64,000 nucleotides of DNA from Artocarpus heterophyllus (GCA_025403435.1 JAJQZP010000045.1:372001-436000); one strand, 5' to 3'. Counted from the stretch's first letter, positions 11,563 to 22,619 are shown. The notes: generated by a model from the letters alone, not told the origin. Numbers and translations are program-made.

Positions 11563-12207
11563 GTCATCGCCCTATAAAGGTTATTTAGTCTTTACTTATT
11601 TGAAGCAGTTTTAGCTGATGTTCAACAGTTTGTGTTTTTCTTTTACTCAGAATATTTGCTTTTGTGTTTGAAATAATTGTGATTATTAGATTGATACAGT
11701 AAGTGTTAATATCTTATTTAATTTATGATTTTCTTAAATATATATATATAATAAAATATATTATCTTATCAGACACGTTACATACGGTACAGTAATATGT
11801 TTGAATTTTGAAAAGCTTATCCAGATATTTCAAGATTTGTGTCTCAAATTTCAAAAGTTCTACAGTATTTGTCGTTTATATTAAATTTCTAGACTCGGTG
11901 TATATTTGTCAAAAAGTCTACAGTTGTGTCAAGAGGGTCTTCTGTCGAATTGTTCTCAATTGTCAAAAGTTATACAATTAGAGTCTAATCTTTTTCAAAA
12001 AGTAAATCAGATTTTCTGTAAACTATCAATCACCTTATCTTACTTTCTTATCTGCACAAGATTTTGTTTAAATCTTTGGATTACCTTTTCATTACCTACT
12101 CGTCTATCTCTTTAGCCCTTTTTGTATATTTCTCATCTTTAAAATCTCATGTAGAACCCGAAGTCTAAGTGGAGCAGACATTAAGCAACCACTTCTATAA
12201 ACCAAAT
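11563..12207 (+). other. Spacer between the two cargo genes, possible intron
   Basis: 645 bases, mostly very AT-rich, with no supported gene. A donor-like CA|GTAAGT (intron would start at 11699) and a pyrimidine-rich acceptor ending CTCATGTAG (AG at 12153-12154) would bound a 456-nt AT-rich plant-type intron ending 53 nt before the LOG start codon. Splicing is inferred only. Confidence 0.35.
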
Positions 12208-12858
12208 ATGTCTACCTCCCAGTCCACGAAGAAAATAAAGAATGTCTGTGTCTTTTGTGGTTCCAGCTTTGGAAAAGATAAAGCTTATTTAGAAGCTGCA
12301 AATCACTTAGGGCAAGTCCTAGCACACAAGAAGATTAACATAATCTATGGGGGTGGTAGTATAAAAATGATGGTAAATATGGCACTAGCAGCTAGGTCTA
12401 GCGACGCTACTGATGTAAGAATTTGGCCTCATATTCCAGTTGAAGGAAACCTTTGTAAGGAAGCCATAGGTAAGGGAGAAGGAGTCAGGAGTATCCCTAT
12501 AAATTTTAAAGACATAATCTACAATTCTGATGCTTTTATAGCATTACCTGGTGGTCTAGGTACTCTTGAGGAAATATTTATAGTTGCTTGTGGGCAATTG
12601 TTGGGCTTTTATTCCAAACCTTTGGGTCTGCTGAACGTAAAGGGTTTTTATGACGGTCTTTTGAAATTTCTAGATTACGCTGTGGAAGAAAACATCACTA
12701 CAGAATCGGAGAGACAAATCTTTGTCACTGCTTCAACAGCTGAGGAATTGATAGATAAAATGCAAATCACACATCTAGAATCCGACACTGCAACATCCAA
12801 GCTTGAATGGGAAAGGGAAAGCCGAGAGCGGCCAATTGATTTGAATCTCCATCTGTAA
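12208..12858 (+). CDS. LOG-family cytokinin riboside 5'-monophosphate phosphoribohydrolase homologue, retrotransposon-borne
   Basis: 216 aa, close to the usual 200-225. The start is the ATG at 12208, since an in-frame stop lies at 12166. LOG enzymes release active cytokinin bases from nucleoside monophosphates in the cytosol and nucleus. Visible family features: VCVFCGSS (13-20), IIYGGGSI (45-52), FIALPGGLGTLEE (110-122, the signature), KPLGLLNVKGFYDGLL and RQIFVTASTAEELI. There are differences. The IGLMG normally after YGGGS is KMMVN, and the usual MHERKAEM helix before SDxFIALPGG reads INFKDIIYN, so the conserved Arg is not in place; the segment between (about 66-100) is hardly alignable. 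The gene has no introns, whereas plant LOG genes have several, so it was captured from mRNA. The open frame is intact, so loss, change or retention of activity are all possible. Confidence 0.88.
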   Translation: MSTSQSTKKIKNVCVFCGSSFGKDKAYLEAANHLGQVLAHKKINIIYGGGSIKMMVNMALAARSSDATDVRIWPHIPVEGNLCKEAIGKGEGVRSIPINFKDIIYNSDAFIALPGGLGTLEEIFIVACGQLLGFYSKPLGLLNVKGFYDGLLKFLDYAVEENITTESERQIFVTASTAEELIDKMQITHLESDTATSKLEWERESRERPIDLNLHL

Positions 12859-13798
12859 TCTTTTTGTTTTATCTTTGGCATGTAGGCATGTGTGTCCGTA
12901 TTTCGTGTGTTACGAATAACCGTTTGCCTTGTATTCTGTGTTTCTTGTGGTACGTTGTTGTTCAATCTTTTAGATTCATTGAGCCTAATGCCGGGATGGC
13001 TGGATACGGAGTACTTGATGCTCTCGAAACGCATCCTTCTTAAGGTCCGATCTTTTGTTTATCGATGTTTTTGTATTCTATAAGCATGCATGATATGGAT
13101 AGCTGGTATACGGAGTGCCTTGTACTCTCGAAACGTATCCGTATTATGTTTGTAATGTGTAATATTCTGTTAATATTATGTGGAAGTACCAGAGTCAGTT
13201 ATGGGGATATTCCATATGAAATATGAGTATATTATTTGGATTGAATGTTTGTTTCATGAGGATAGCTGTTTAATGAAAAATATGTCGGGTATGTTTGCAA
13301 CTCTGAGATTCCGTTTAATATCTCTATGAGTAAGTTTAATGTATAGTTTTGAATAAAAGTGTTTGTGATATATGTTTTATGATTATGTTTTAGTTTATTA
13401 GTTGAGGTATGAAATCAAATATATTTGACTTTTCCTTACTCAAAAAGGAAAAGGAACCTAAAGATGAAGTATATAAAATTTCTCTAGCAATCTCCTTAAA
13501 TGTGATTGTAAATCACAGTCCATGGACAATGAAGGACTGGAATCATGGTATGATAAATATGTATGCCTGATCAGATTCTTAGACTATTATACGGTGTTAC
13601 AAGTTGAAACTTGTCAGAAATACTCTCATTGAGGGATTTAGGAGTAAGATTTATTATGCAAGTAAATAAGTGGAGATACGATAACTTAAATTTGGAGGAC
13701 AAACAACATTAACGGTTTAGACTCAGAATTGGAATCATAGTGGAATCATAATTTTTACTAGTATTACTAGAATTGAAATTTCGAGGACGAAATTTCTT
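12859..13798 (+). other. 3' region of the element with two tandem hairpins
   Basis: No supported gene. Two similar ~35-nt stem-loops occur 103 bp apart at 13002-13036 and 13105-13140. Both carry ACGGAG, a 9-nt spacer, then CTCTCGAAACG followed by GCATCC or GTATCC. The stems pair through ATACG/CG-ATCC-type ends plus GAG/CTC. Confidence 0.6.
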
Positions 13799-13813
13799 TA
13801 AGGGGGGTAGAGC
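13799..13813 (+). promoter_or_regulatory. Polypurine tract of the LOG-carrying element
   Basis: TAAGGGGGGTAGAGC directly before the right LTR, the expected plus-strand priming site. The AATTTCGAGGACGAAATTT motif just upstream is typical of chromoviruses. Confidence 0.85.
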
Positions 13814-15790
13814 TGTGACACCCGTTATTCTTCTAACGGGTATTGAGGTAATTAAATTAATTTTTAATGTATAAAAAAAAAATTGCTTCATTTAAATTTA
13901 TTTTATAATATTTATTTTTATCTATTTTTAAATTTTTTTAAAATTCTCCTATATTTATTTAGTATGATTACTAAAAAGCCTTAGAACTTTTAATAAATCT
14001 CAAAAATGTCATATTGGCATTATGTGTGTTAAAGTCTTTAGATGAGACATAAGGATATCTTTTCCAACTACTCTTGACCCTCATTTTCTTTATTTCCTCC
14101 GTGACATGCTTCAACATGTCTCCTCTATAATTGTTTCTATCATTTCTCTTCAAAGACTTCATCTTTTCTTCCTTTCTCTTCGACGGTTCCCACACTCTTC
14201 TTCTCATTTCTTTGCTGAAGCAAAATACTTAGAGAACTTCTTCAAGGCAGCCATAAAAATCAGCCACCATCACCTTCATTTGAGCAAGAATTTCAGTCAT
14301 ACCGAAGTAAAGGAACCTGTTTTGAAGCCATTTCAAGCTTCCAACTAACCATAATCCGAGGTTAGAATCTTATGAACAAATTTAGTCTTTCATTTATAAA
14401 TTTTCTTTTATACTAAAGGATTATTCAAATTTGCGTTCTTAAACCTAAGTATATGTTTGTTGCTATTTTGGAGCATATGTATGAAGTCTAAGTGTATATG
14501 CCCTAGACAGAAAATTTATATTGTTAAACTTTGTAATACCTCTATGGGCAGTGGTTATTTCTTGAAATTCTAAGATTAAATTAAAATAAATTTTATGAAT
14601 GTAGTTGTATGTTGTGCTTTAGTTTTAATTGTCCTTATGCACGCCTTAGGATCAAGGGAGTATGGAGCTAACGTTAATTGATTCCAGGATTAAGAGACTG
14701 TTGATAAGCTTAAAAGGTAGGGATTCTATTACTCATCTTTTGTGAGGTTTTTATAGAATTAAAATTGATTGTTTTGCCGCAATATATCTATATCTATGTT
14801 GAACTGATATTATATGAGTATCACATATGAAACTATGACATGGACTCGTCTTGTATTGTACGGCGAGGAACATAATGAATTGACACATGTTATAAATTGA
14901 GAAGCATGGTTAGGAAAACTGACTATATTAATAATGATTTAATATAGAGAAATGGTGAGACATGAAGAGGGCGACGGTTACGTCCTTGGGCATGAATACC
15001 CTAAAAGGTAAAATAGGGGGAAGGCGATGACGCTTCCTTGGGTTGAAAGTCCCAGAACACACTGTACAGGAATCGATTTGGTGAGGACTCGGGGCTTGAT
15101 GTCCCCTCACCGGAACACCCTTGGAATGTTTATAGGGTGATCAAGTGCGCCCATTTGGGTTTCGATGAGTTGAGTGATACTCAATTTAACATGGATACCT
15201 AGGAACAATGATGATTGGTAATATTTGTATAAATGTGTAATTATGACACTTGGTAATGATTAACTACGGTATCCATAAGATGTGATCATAATAAACCTCA
15301 TAATCTGGAATATGATGTAACTTATTAACCATGCAGATTTTAATGTGGTAATGATAAAAACCTAAAGGTGAGTAATGGCTTTCTCTACTGAGCATAGTGT
15401 TGCTCATACCCTTATGTTTATATCTTTTCAGGACTCACTAAGTGTGAGGTGGCTACGAGAAATATAGTTGAGGAAGTGATGTAACTATATTACATTGGGA
15501 CTGCTTCAATCGTTGAGAATGTTCTTCATGATAATGTAAGCATCAATTGTTACTTTCTGTGACTGTATTACAATGTGTTGAGGGTTAAAATGATGATGAC
15601 AACAGTTTATATTATTAAATTTAAGGTGCTACATTAAAACTGTGGTTTATTTGTCGTTTATATTTTTATTTTTGAGTTGAGAGTTTTCATTTAAGTCCCG
15701 GGCAAATTTTATTTTTAAGGTTTTACTTTTATTATTTATTTTTATTTTATCTCATTAAAAAACTGTTAACCCCCATATAGGGGCGTTACA
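13814..15790 (+). repeat. 3' LTR of the LOG-carrying element
   Basis: Same as 7577-9552 apart from one extra A in the A-run near 13870 and T for C in the final CCCCCATATAGG block, as far as I could compare by eye. Confidence 0.95.
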
Positions 15791-15795
15791 TAAAT

Positions 15796-15866
15796 AAACT
15801 CTTTATTAATTCAATGTCTCTAAAAACTTATTACATCATTTAATCCTTAGGGCATCTAATCTAACA
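15796..15866. mobile_element. Family-A solo LTR, copy 1, right end
   Basis: Continues copy 1 after the TAAAT duplication and ends ATCTAATCTAACA, matching copy 2's end (GAATATCTAACA at 34711-34722). Confidence 0.75.
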
Positions 15867-16935
15867 AAGGCGTCATTAACATCACACCACCCGTCGCACC
15901 AACCATTGCACCTGCCATCGTCATCCATTGAATCCCAATAACAAGTAGGTATTTACATTTTGAGCGTATTAAAAAAAATTGTCAATTGCAGAATAGTTTG
16001 GTTTTAATGGTTGGACTTGTATGGTGCAAACAACTTTGAATGCAAACTTGCTAGCCGATTCAAATGCTCAAAATGCTTTTATTTTATTTTATTTTATTTT
16101 TGCCTCGACGATTTTTTTTAACCTACAAATTCTGAACTTTGTCTTTCACCATGATAAACAGTATTAATATTATACATTACACGATGATAGTTATGTTGCA
16201 AGATCATTTTGCATCTTTTCAAAAGGGAAAAAATAAATAAAAATTGACATTTATGACTATAAAATTGTTTGTATAGAATGTGATCACAATACTTTGTTTT
16301 TTTAAGGTATTGGCTTCTACTATTCTATTGTAACATTTTACGGTCTAAATTTAGCATTTTTGCTTTCTTTCTTAAGCCGTCATCGTTTTTTGTTTTCATT
16401 TGTGTTGCATCTATTTTATCATTTTTGTTTTCTAAAGACTTTTCTGAATCAGGCCTCAAATGAGTTAAATTGAAAATGCTAGTCTAGGACTCGTAGGATT
16501 GCAAATATCTAGTTAAGAGTAATAATAAAAACTTTCAATATGAGCTAGATATTTCAATTAAGCAATAATGAAAATGAGAAAAAATGCAAACCAAATCATT
16601 TTGGTACCATTAATCCCAACAATTAGGATATATCACCTCGAGTAAATTTTGTGAAAGAAATTGTTTTCTCAAAAGTTAAAAAAGTATATTCGAAAAAATA
16701 CAGGTATAATGCACTAGATGTTAATATAACTCCCTTAAAAAGAACATATCTAATAGGAAAACAGCAAAATATACCAATGGGAGAATTTTGAACCTCATGA
16801 CCATAATATTGTATGTATAGAAAATGAACTCATTCTTTTGTTTCTGTGCTATGGCTTGTTTACTTGGAGTCATCATTTTCAAAATAGAATTTGGTAAAGG
16901 TGTTGTTACATTTTACACCATATTGCATTACCTTA
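15867..16935. other. Intergenic stretch, nothing recognised
   Basis: AT-rich, no coding signal. It may include the outer end of the MULE that follows. Confidence 0.4.
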
Positions 16936-16937
16936 TG

Positions 16938-17520
16938 ATATAAATAGAATGAGTTTTCTCTCCTGTTTTAGTTAATCCTAGTTATAGGTTTAAACAAACG
17001 ACAAATAAAAAGACAATGAATGACTACTGGGTTGCCTAGGCTTATTTGGTTCAAACGACCAAAATAGTTTTCGAACGACCACAAAAAACCGAGGAACAAC
17101 CATAAGGTCATTCAGTCTTATGTTTCTTTATATGACGTAGTTTTTTTTTTTTTTTTGAAGGGTGTGATTTGTTAAAAGTAAATTAAAATACGGTATAACA
17201 AAATTATATTAGTATACTTTCACATCCCATCATTTGGATAAAATGCGATTTCTCTTATTTTATAGTTGATCCTAGTTATAGGCTTCAACGAACAAACAAC
17301 GAATAAAAGACAACAAACGACTTGTAGGACGCTTGGCTTATTTGATTTGAACGACCACAAGAAATCTAGGAACGACCACAGTTCGTTCAGTCTTGTGTTT
17401 TTTTATATGGCATATATTTGTTTGTTTTGTTTTAAAGTTGTGTTTTGTTAAAAGTAAATTAAAATATGGTAGAATAATGTTAAATTAGTAAATTTTCACA
17501 GTGCCTACACAACACTGTAG
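16938..17520. repeat. Two-unit ~298-bp tandem duplication, probable MULE subterminal region
   Basis: Unit 1 (about 16938-17235) and unit 2 (about 17236-17520) share TCCTAGTTATAGG, GCTTATTTG, GAACGACCACA and TTTGTTAAAAGTAAATTAAA. The GAACGACC motif recurs near 21390-21445 in the other orientation (GGTCGTTC) and in direct form (GAACGACCAAGGTCG). This suggests the two ends of one Mutator-like element. Confidence 0.6.
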
Positions 17521-17734
17521 TTGTCAAATGATGAACTATTTTTTTTTTTTTATTCATTCATATGTTGAGTAGAATTTACATGGAACTTATTTTGGAAGCT
17601 TACTTTCAAGCAAAGTCACAGTACGTCAAGTTTAAACGTCATTAGTAACATTAATAAATGGTTGTCAGCAAGTGACAAAAGACTGTTTTAAAGCCATCCT
17701 CAGTTAGGTCGTTTATTAGACTTACCAACCACCG

Positions 17735-18235
17735 GGTAATTTTTTGGAGCGTACTTGTACATTACTTATTGTTGCGAAAAGTTAAATGTAAAAAGACCAA
17801 TGATTTGTGGTTCTCGGTAGAGGGCAAACCATTGAGGTTTTCTCTCAATGAGTTTGACTTAAGAAAACTTAATGGCACAATAAAAGTGGTGTAAAAGTGC
17901 AACATGTAGCTAATAAATTAGAGGAGTTGAGCAAAATACGTACTAAGATCGAGGATAAAGTGAAGTTGACTTTCGCATACATGTTAGTTGGCTTCTTAAT
18001 ATGTAAAGACAAGAAGAAGTTAATTGATAATTCTTGGTTCTAGGTTACCAATGACCTCACATTCTTCAATAGTTATCCCTGGGGGAAGGAATGTTATGAT
18101 TGTACACTGGACTACCAAAAGAAAGACTTTGTAAAAATGTGGACAACAAGGTGCAGTGACGAAAGAATAGATCATGAACAATACAATCTTTTCGCGGATA
18201 TTTCAAGTAAGGTTTTTGATATGGACTTATCCTTT
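17735..18235 (+). pseudogene. DUF1985 fragment (MULE-associated)
   Basis: The plus-strand translation gives LVHYLLLRKVKCKKTNDLWF, then EGKPLRFSLNEFDLRKLNG. After a stop and shift it gives KVKLTFAYMLVGFLICKDKK and FNSYPWGKECYDCTLDYQKK. This is the order of the plant DUF1985 domain, often found with Ulp1-type protease genes carried by MULEs. Stops break the frame and no Ulp1 catalytic region follows. Confidence 0.65.
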
Positions 18236-18569
18236 TTCAACTTTTATTCTTTTCGAATTAAATATAATTTATTAATTTGTTCTTGAAACATTTCTAAAAT
18301 TAGAGTAATAAAATTAGAACGACCTTAAGTAACCTCGGCGTAACCCCCTCACGACCATATTAATACAAAAAAACCAAGAATCAAAGCCTTGTAAAGTTCT
18401 CTTAGCTTAATACAACATTCCTTTTAAAGTTCTCCTTGTTCTCTCTTGTGTTCTAGACAAGTGTGTGAGTGAGTGTGAGTGAGTTATGCTGACTTAGCAT
18501 CGGGACAATGCTAAGGCTGCACAAATAGCTTTGGAGAAAGTAAACTCGTGACAATATGCCAACATCCAA
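18236..18569. other. Non-coding gap between DUF1985 and transposase remnants
   Basis: No gene seen. Contains a GTGAGTGAGTGTGAGTGAG microrepeat at about 18464-18484. Confidence 0.4.
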
Positions 18570-21090
18570 AACTCTACAAATTAATATTCAAAATACAACA
18601 TATATACGAGGAACCAGTGTCTAGCGATTGGCAATGTCCCGCTGCCATTGTGGCATGTATGCATGGAATCTTATCTATGTCCAACACCTGACAGTGGCAT
18701 GTCTTTTTCGCCAAATTCACTATAGTATCTATGCGTTGATCGATGTCTTGAAAATCCTTTCCAGTTCCATACATCACGTTGTACTCATTCTCATTAAGTG
18801 AGAGTACGATTAATGAACCTGCCTCATCCCTTCTTTTTCTGAGTTTTCCCCCCCTCCTTGACGTAAGTGGCGTATTCACTGCCAAAGCATCCCAATGCCG
18901 AGCCCAAAACCACTTTCCCATCTTCATGAGGATAAAATCGAGCGTGGTAGTTACGGGAAATTCTCTTGCCTCAAGCATAATGTTATTCACACTTTTAACT
19001 GTCTTAGTTGTTATAACTTCGTACTTATTGCCTTTGAAATGAGCTCAGTACCACTTTTCGAACTTGACCTCCTCCTGTAAATACTTAGCAACCCATGGAT
19101 ATCTTATGCGAATCTCAAATAAGTGCTTCCTAAACACTTTAATAGAATATGCTTCTGTTGGAATTGAAGTACAACTCTTAAATCTAGACTAATGTTCTCT
19201 TAAATCTAGACTTAATGTTCTAAATGATGTGATAGTAGCATGCTCCATGATACGCCATAGGATAAACACGCCTAACGGCATTCTCAGTACTTTGATTCCT
19301 GTTAGAAATGAAACATAGTTCCGAACTATCTAGTATAAACTCTTTTAGCTTCGTCAAGAACTAAGTCCCCGATGCGTTGGTCTCAACGCCAACAAGCCCC
19401 ATGCAATTGGGTAACTATGGTAGCTACCATCTTGTGTGGACACTACTACTAACGCTCCTTTGTGTTTGGTTTTCATCCATGATGCATCTATACCAAATAT
19501 TTTTCTCATGTATCTGAACCCTCTTATGACAACCACTAAAGCCATAAAAAATATATATATATACTTGAACTTGTTTTCTTAATCAATGTCAATGTGTATG
19601 ATAGTGCTTGGATTTACTTGTTTAGGCAAGTGACAACATGCGAGGAGCATGACGAAACTGTACTGTGGCCTCCCTCTCATCATATTTTAAGCAAATTGTT
19701 TTCTTTTGCATGCCTTCTAATAACTAACTTGAACTTTCATTCCTCACACGTGAATTCTATGAGACATTATAGGTTGAGAGGCTTCTTGTTGCTCTTATAG
19801 TGTCCTTGCAATCGAGCTTTAATCACACGACTGGATGCTTGCCTATGATTGATCTATCGATGCATCAATGAGTAGTGTGAACACCATTATATTGCCAAAT
19901 GACAAAGGCATTTGCATGTGGCATTTGTCTTGCACATAATCGCCATGAGCAATATTTATTAACACACTCAACTTCCTTCAATTTTTTTGTTGACTTTTTT
20001 AACTTTATTTCAAACTTTCCATTAATGGTAACAAGGCTCAAATTATGATTCAATTCTTCTTTACTCCCAGTGTGTTGACCCATCATTAAATTGGATCCAT
20101 AGGGTCTCCCACTTTTAACTTTATCAATGAATTAAATCCTGTAACATTCCTTGAAGATTAAAATGTTGACAAGGATTATTGGGAAATTTCTCAATTACAT
20201 CATGACGTCCTTTGGGTAAACCAACAGCTTCATTGGATACTTTCTCATGCATTGTTTCCTCTGGAGTTAAATTGGACCTAGTGATTGGTGCTGGATTGAT
20301 ATTGGTTATCTGTTCAACAATTTGTAATGCGTGTTTATCATGACAAAACTATCATTTTCAATTTACAATGCAATTGATGGACCTTCTTCCATGATCCGAA
20401 ACCTAAATTAATCATCATAGAAGCCTCTTTCTTACAAAATTAACATCACTGTCAAAATCATCAGAATCATCATCACCGACATATATTGCTTTCCCTTTCC
20501 TTTTTGTTAAAATATGGTGACCCGAATTCAGTTTAGCCCAACCCGAAAAGCTCACGGTACAACAAATTGTGGTGAAAAATAAAAGTGAGATTTTTCATGA
20601 TATCTGTGGTGGTAGCGGAGGGATAGGGCCTATCGGCCCAATCCCGTAGCCCACCACTAATCTCGCAGGTGGTGCGGGGCTCCGCCCTCGCGGTACGGAC
20701 CGTTGTTGTTGGGCCGTTTAGTTTATGTTTTTGGCCCATAGGGTTTTGTCTATACCTATATATATATATGATGTATTGCGTTAAGTCTTGATTATTAGTG
20801 AATTTTGAACCTCCTTAATGCCTCTATTGTAATCTTCACGAGTTTAGTGATTTTCTTCTTTTCTGTTTGTGGTTTTTTCTCGTTTTGGATTTCCACGTAA
20901 ATTCTTTGCGTGTTTTTGTTTTTTGTTTCTATTGCATTAATTTTGCAACACCTTTCTTATTGTTCTCCTTAACCACAACATAAATAGCAATTGTCTTCTG
21001 ATTTTCATATAGAAACATAAGATCATTGACATCCGAATCACAAGAAATAAGGTTTGGGGCAATCTTACTAAACATATCACCAACACGTTT
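18570..21090 (-). pseudogene. Mutator-like (MULE) transposase, decayed
   Basis: Fragments in correct order on the minus strand. The N-terminal part is at about 21090-20951, continuing at 20504-20400 (KTIAIYVVVKENNKK). A MuDR N-terminal zinc-binding domain follows (20086-19865; KLKEVECVNKYCSWRLCARQ). Then comes the transposase core (19545-19354; KIFGIDASWMKTKHKGALVV and YPIAWGLL), and last a SWIM zinc finger (18990-18574; CHCQVLDIDKIPCIHATMAA). Frameshifts and stops separate the pieces, and a 446-bp solo LTR splits the N-terminal part. It lies head-to-head with the DUF1985 remnant, an arrangement consistent with a two-gene MULE. Not functional. Confidence 0.8.
20505..20950 (-). mobile_element. 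Small solo LTR (446 bp) inserted in the MULE transposase
   Basis: Starts TGTTAAAATATGG and ends TTTTGCAACA. The flanking five bases on the minus strand read AAAGG and AAAAG, a duplication with one mismatch. Removing it rejoins a Lys-rich part of the transposase. The internal layout (GGGTTTTGTCTATACC, then TTTCTCGTTTTGGATTTCCA) is that of a plant copia-type LTR with promoter and R-U5, which would read left to right (plus strand). I give the strand of the split gene with low weight. Confidence 0.65.
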
Positions 21091-22619
21091 ATGTGTTATT
21101 TCAATTACTTACTCACGTTGGTTAATATAGGCTCTTTCATATATTGTACCCACCAATTATGGAAATGTTGTGCTCCTATCAATCCTAAAATTCTTGGTCA
21201 AATACTTCCAAACTATACCCAAGAACCGCTATCTACCTTTTTCTATTCACCATTGTACTCTAAAAAAAAAAGGAGCCATACCTCTAATGAATTTAAAATA
21301 AAATTGTTAAAAATATATAAAAAAACAAATAGACCAAAATTAAAAAAGAAATTGGTCACAAACAAATGTATATAGAAATAGTTAGAGACTTTGGGTCGTT
21401 CTTCCGATGGTGGTCGCGTGTAACCACTTTGAACGACCAAGGTCGTTTGCACGATTAAGATTCAGCCACTTTAATCGTGCGTGACCAGTCATCTTTAACC
21501 TTGGGACTGCAACTCATCCAACTATATTTTAATCTCTAAACTTATTCTTTTTCATTAAAAGTAATGTGTAGGCTAAATATACTGCTATCATTTCAAATAA
21601 ATGTAAAAAATAAAAAAATTAAAGAGATTTGAGTAAAAAAAAATATAAAATAAAAAAACTTGACGATTTTGTTTTTCAAATGGATGCTTTTGCTATAATT
21701 TCTCTCTTCAAAGCACATAACAATGCGATACAAAATTCCTCAAAACTCTATAGATCTATGATGAACTCTGGGAGAATGATTCATTGCCGGCGTGAAAAAA
21801 AATCAGTGAAATAGATTAAAGTCATGAACGTGGATTGGGTTGGGTTGGGTTAGGTTGGGGGAAGAGGATTTGGGAAGAACGTGAGATTTTTTTTCTCAAA
21901 ACTCTCATCACCCTGTATAAATGAGTCCTTCAGGCTTTATTTAACTTATATTTTTTAATAGAAGTCATTTTACAAAATATAATTTTTGGAAAGTTACTTT
22001 CATAATAAAACTTTTTATTTAGATCATTTTTACAGTTGACTTGTTCCAAAAATAGCAGATTAGTTCTCAGGGCGTTGATTATTATGCATGTTAGGATGAT
22101 TGTATCGACCGTTGTTTTGTTTCACAAAACCATACTAAATAAGTAAGCTTCTAAATTGCAGAAGGCATTGGTTTAAATGTCTTTTATTTTTTCGTTCTCA
22201 TGGTCTTTTTTTTGGACACCAAGCTTTCAGTGGCATGTCCTTGGAGTGCATATTAGATCTTTTGAGACATTTACTATAAAGCCTACGCTTTTATGTGGTT
22301 GGTTTATTCATTTATTTATTTTGATTGTCATTGATTATTTTTTTTCGTTTCATAAATTTCTCAGTTGTTAAAATTGGACAATGAGGTAGTGTGGATGGTA
22401 TTCTTGTGCTCTTGAGCAATGAGCTGTGATGGCAGATGTACAAACTTCATTTGTTGTTCTTGATGCAATTTTTTTTTTGGACAAGTTCATAATTTATAAT
22501 TTTTATTTTTTTGAACAAGGACCTGGTTTGCAAACGTTAATGAACAACATAGCAAGTTTTATGTTTTTGAGTGTCGATATCATCCTTTTTTTTTTCCTCT
22601 ATGAGATTTTTTAATTCTA
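21091..22619. other. Intergenic/MULE-end stretch
   Basis: 21091-21240 may still hold degraded MULE N-terminal coding sequence. 21390-21490 has GGTCGTTC/GAACGACC motifs like the 17-kb repeats. From 21500 to 22619 I see only AT-rich DNA and a GGGTTGGGTTGGGTTAGG run at about 21836-21855, with no gene. Confidence 0.4.

Larger units (their letters stand above)
7577..15790 (+). mobile_element. Non-autonomous LTR retrotransposon carrying LOG and a zinc-finger protein
   Basis: Complete 8214-bp element with LTRs of 1976 and 1977 bp at 7577-9552 and 13814-15790. The ends are TG...CA and the target duplication is a perfect TAAAT (7572-7576 and 15791-15795). The primer site starts one short spacer after the left LTR and matches initiator-Met tRNA (TGGTATCAGAGCC). 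The polypurine tract AAGGGGGG abuts the right LTR, preceded by AATTTCGAGGACGAAATTT, a hallmark of chromovirus (Tekay/Del-like) gypsy elements. The 4.26-kb interior has no gag, protease, RT or integrase. It has two plus-strand genes: a 173-aa Arg/Cys-rich protein and an intronless LOG homologue. I noticed only two LTR differences (one A in a run; C/T near the end), so insertion is very recent and mobilisation must have been in trans. Confidence 0.93.

Noticed and set aside
12169..12207. Longer LOG reading frame starting at GTG 12169
   Set aside because: It begins directly after an in-frame stop with no ATG. The first ATG is at 12208 and gives a normal-length protein.
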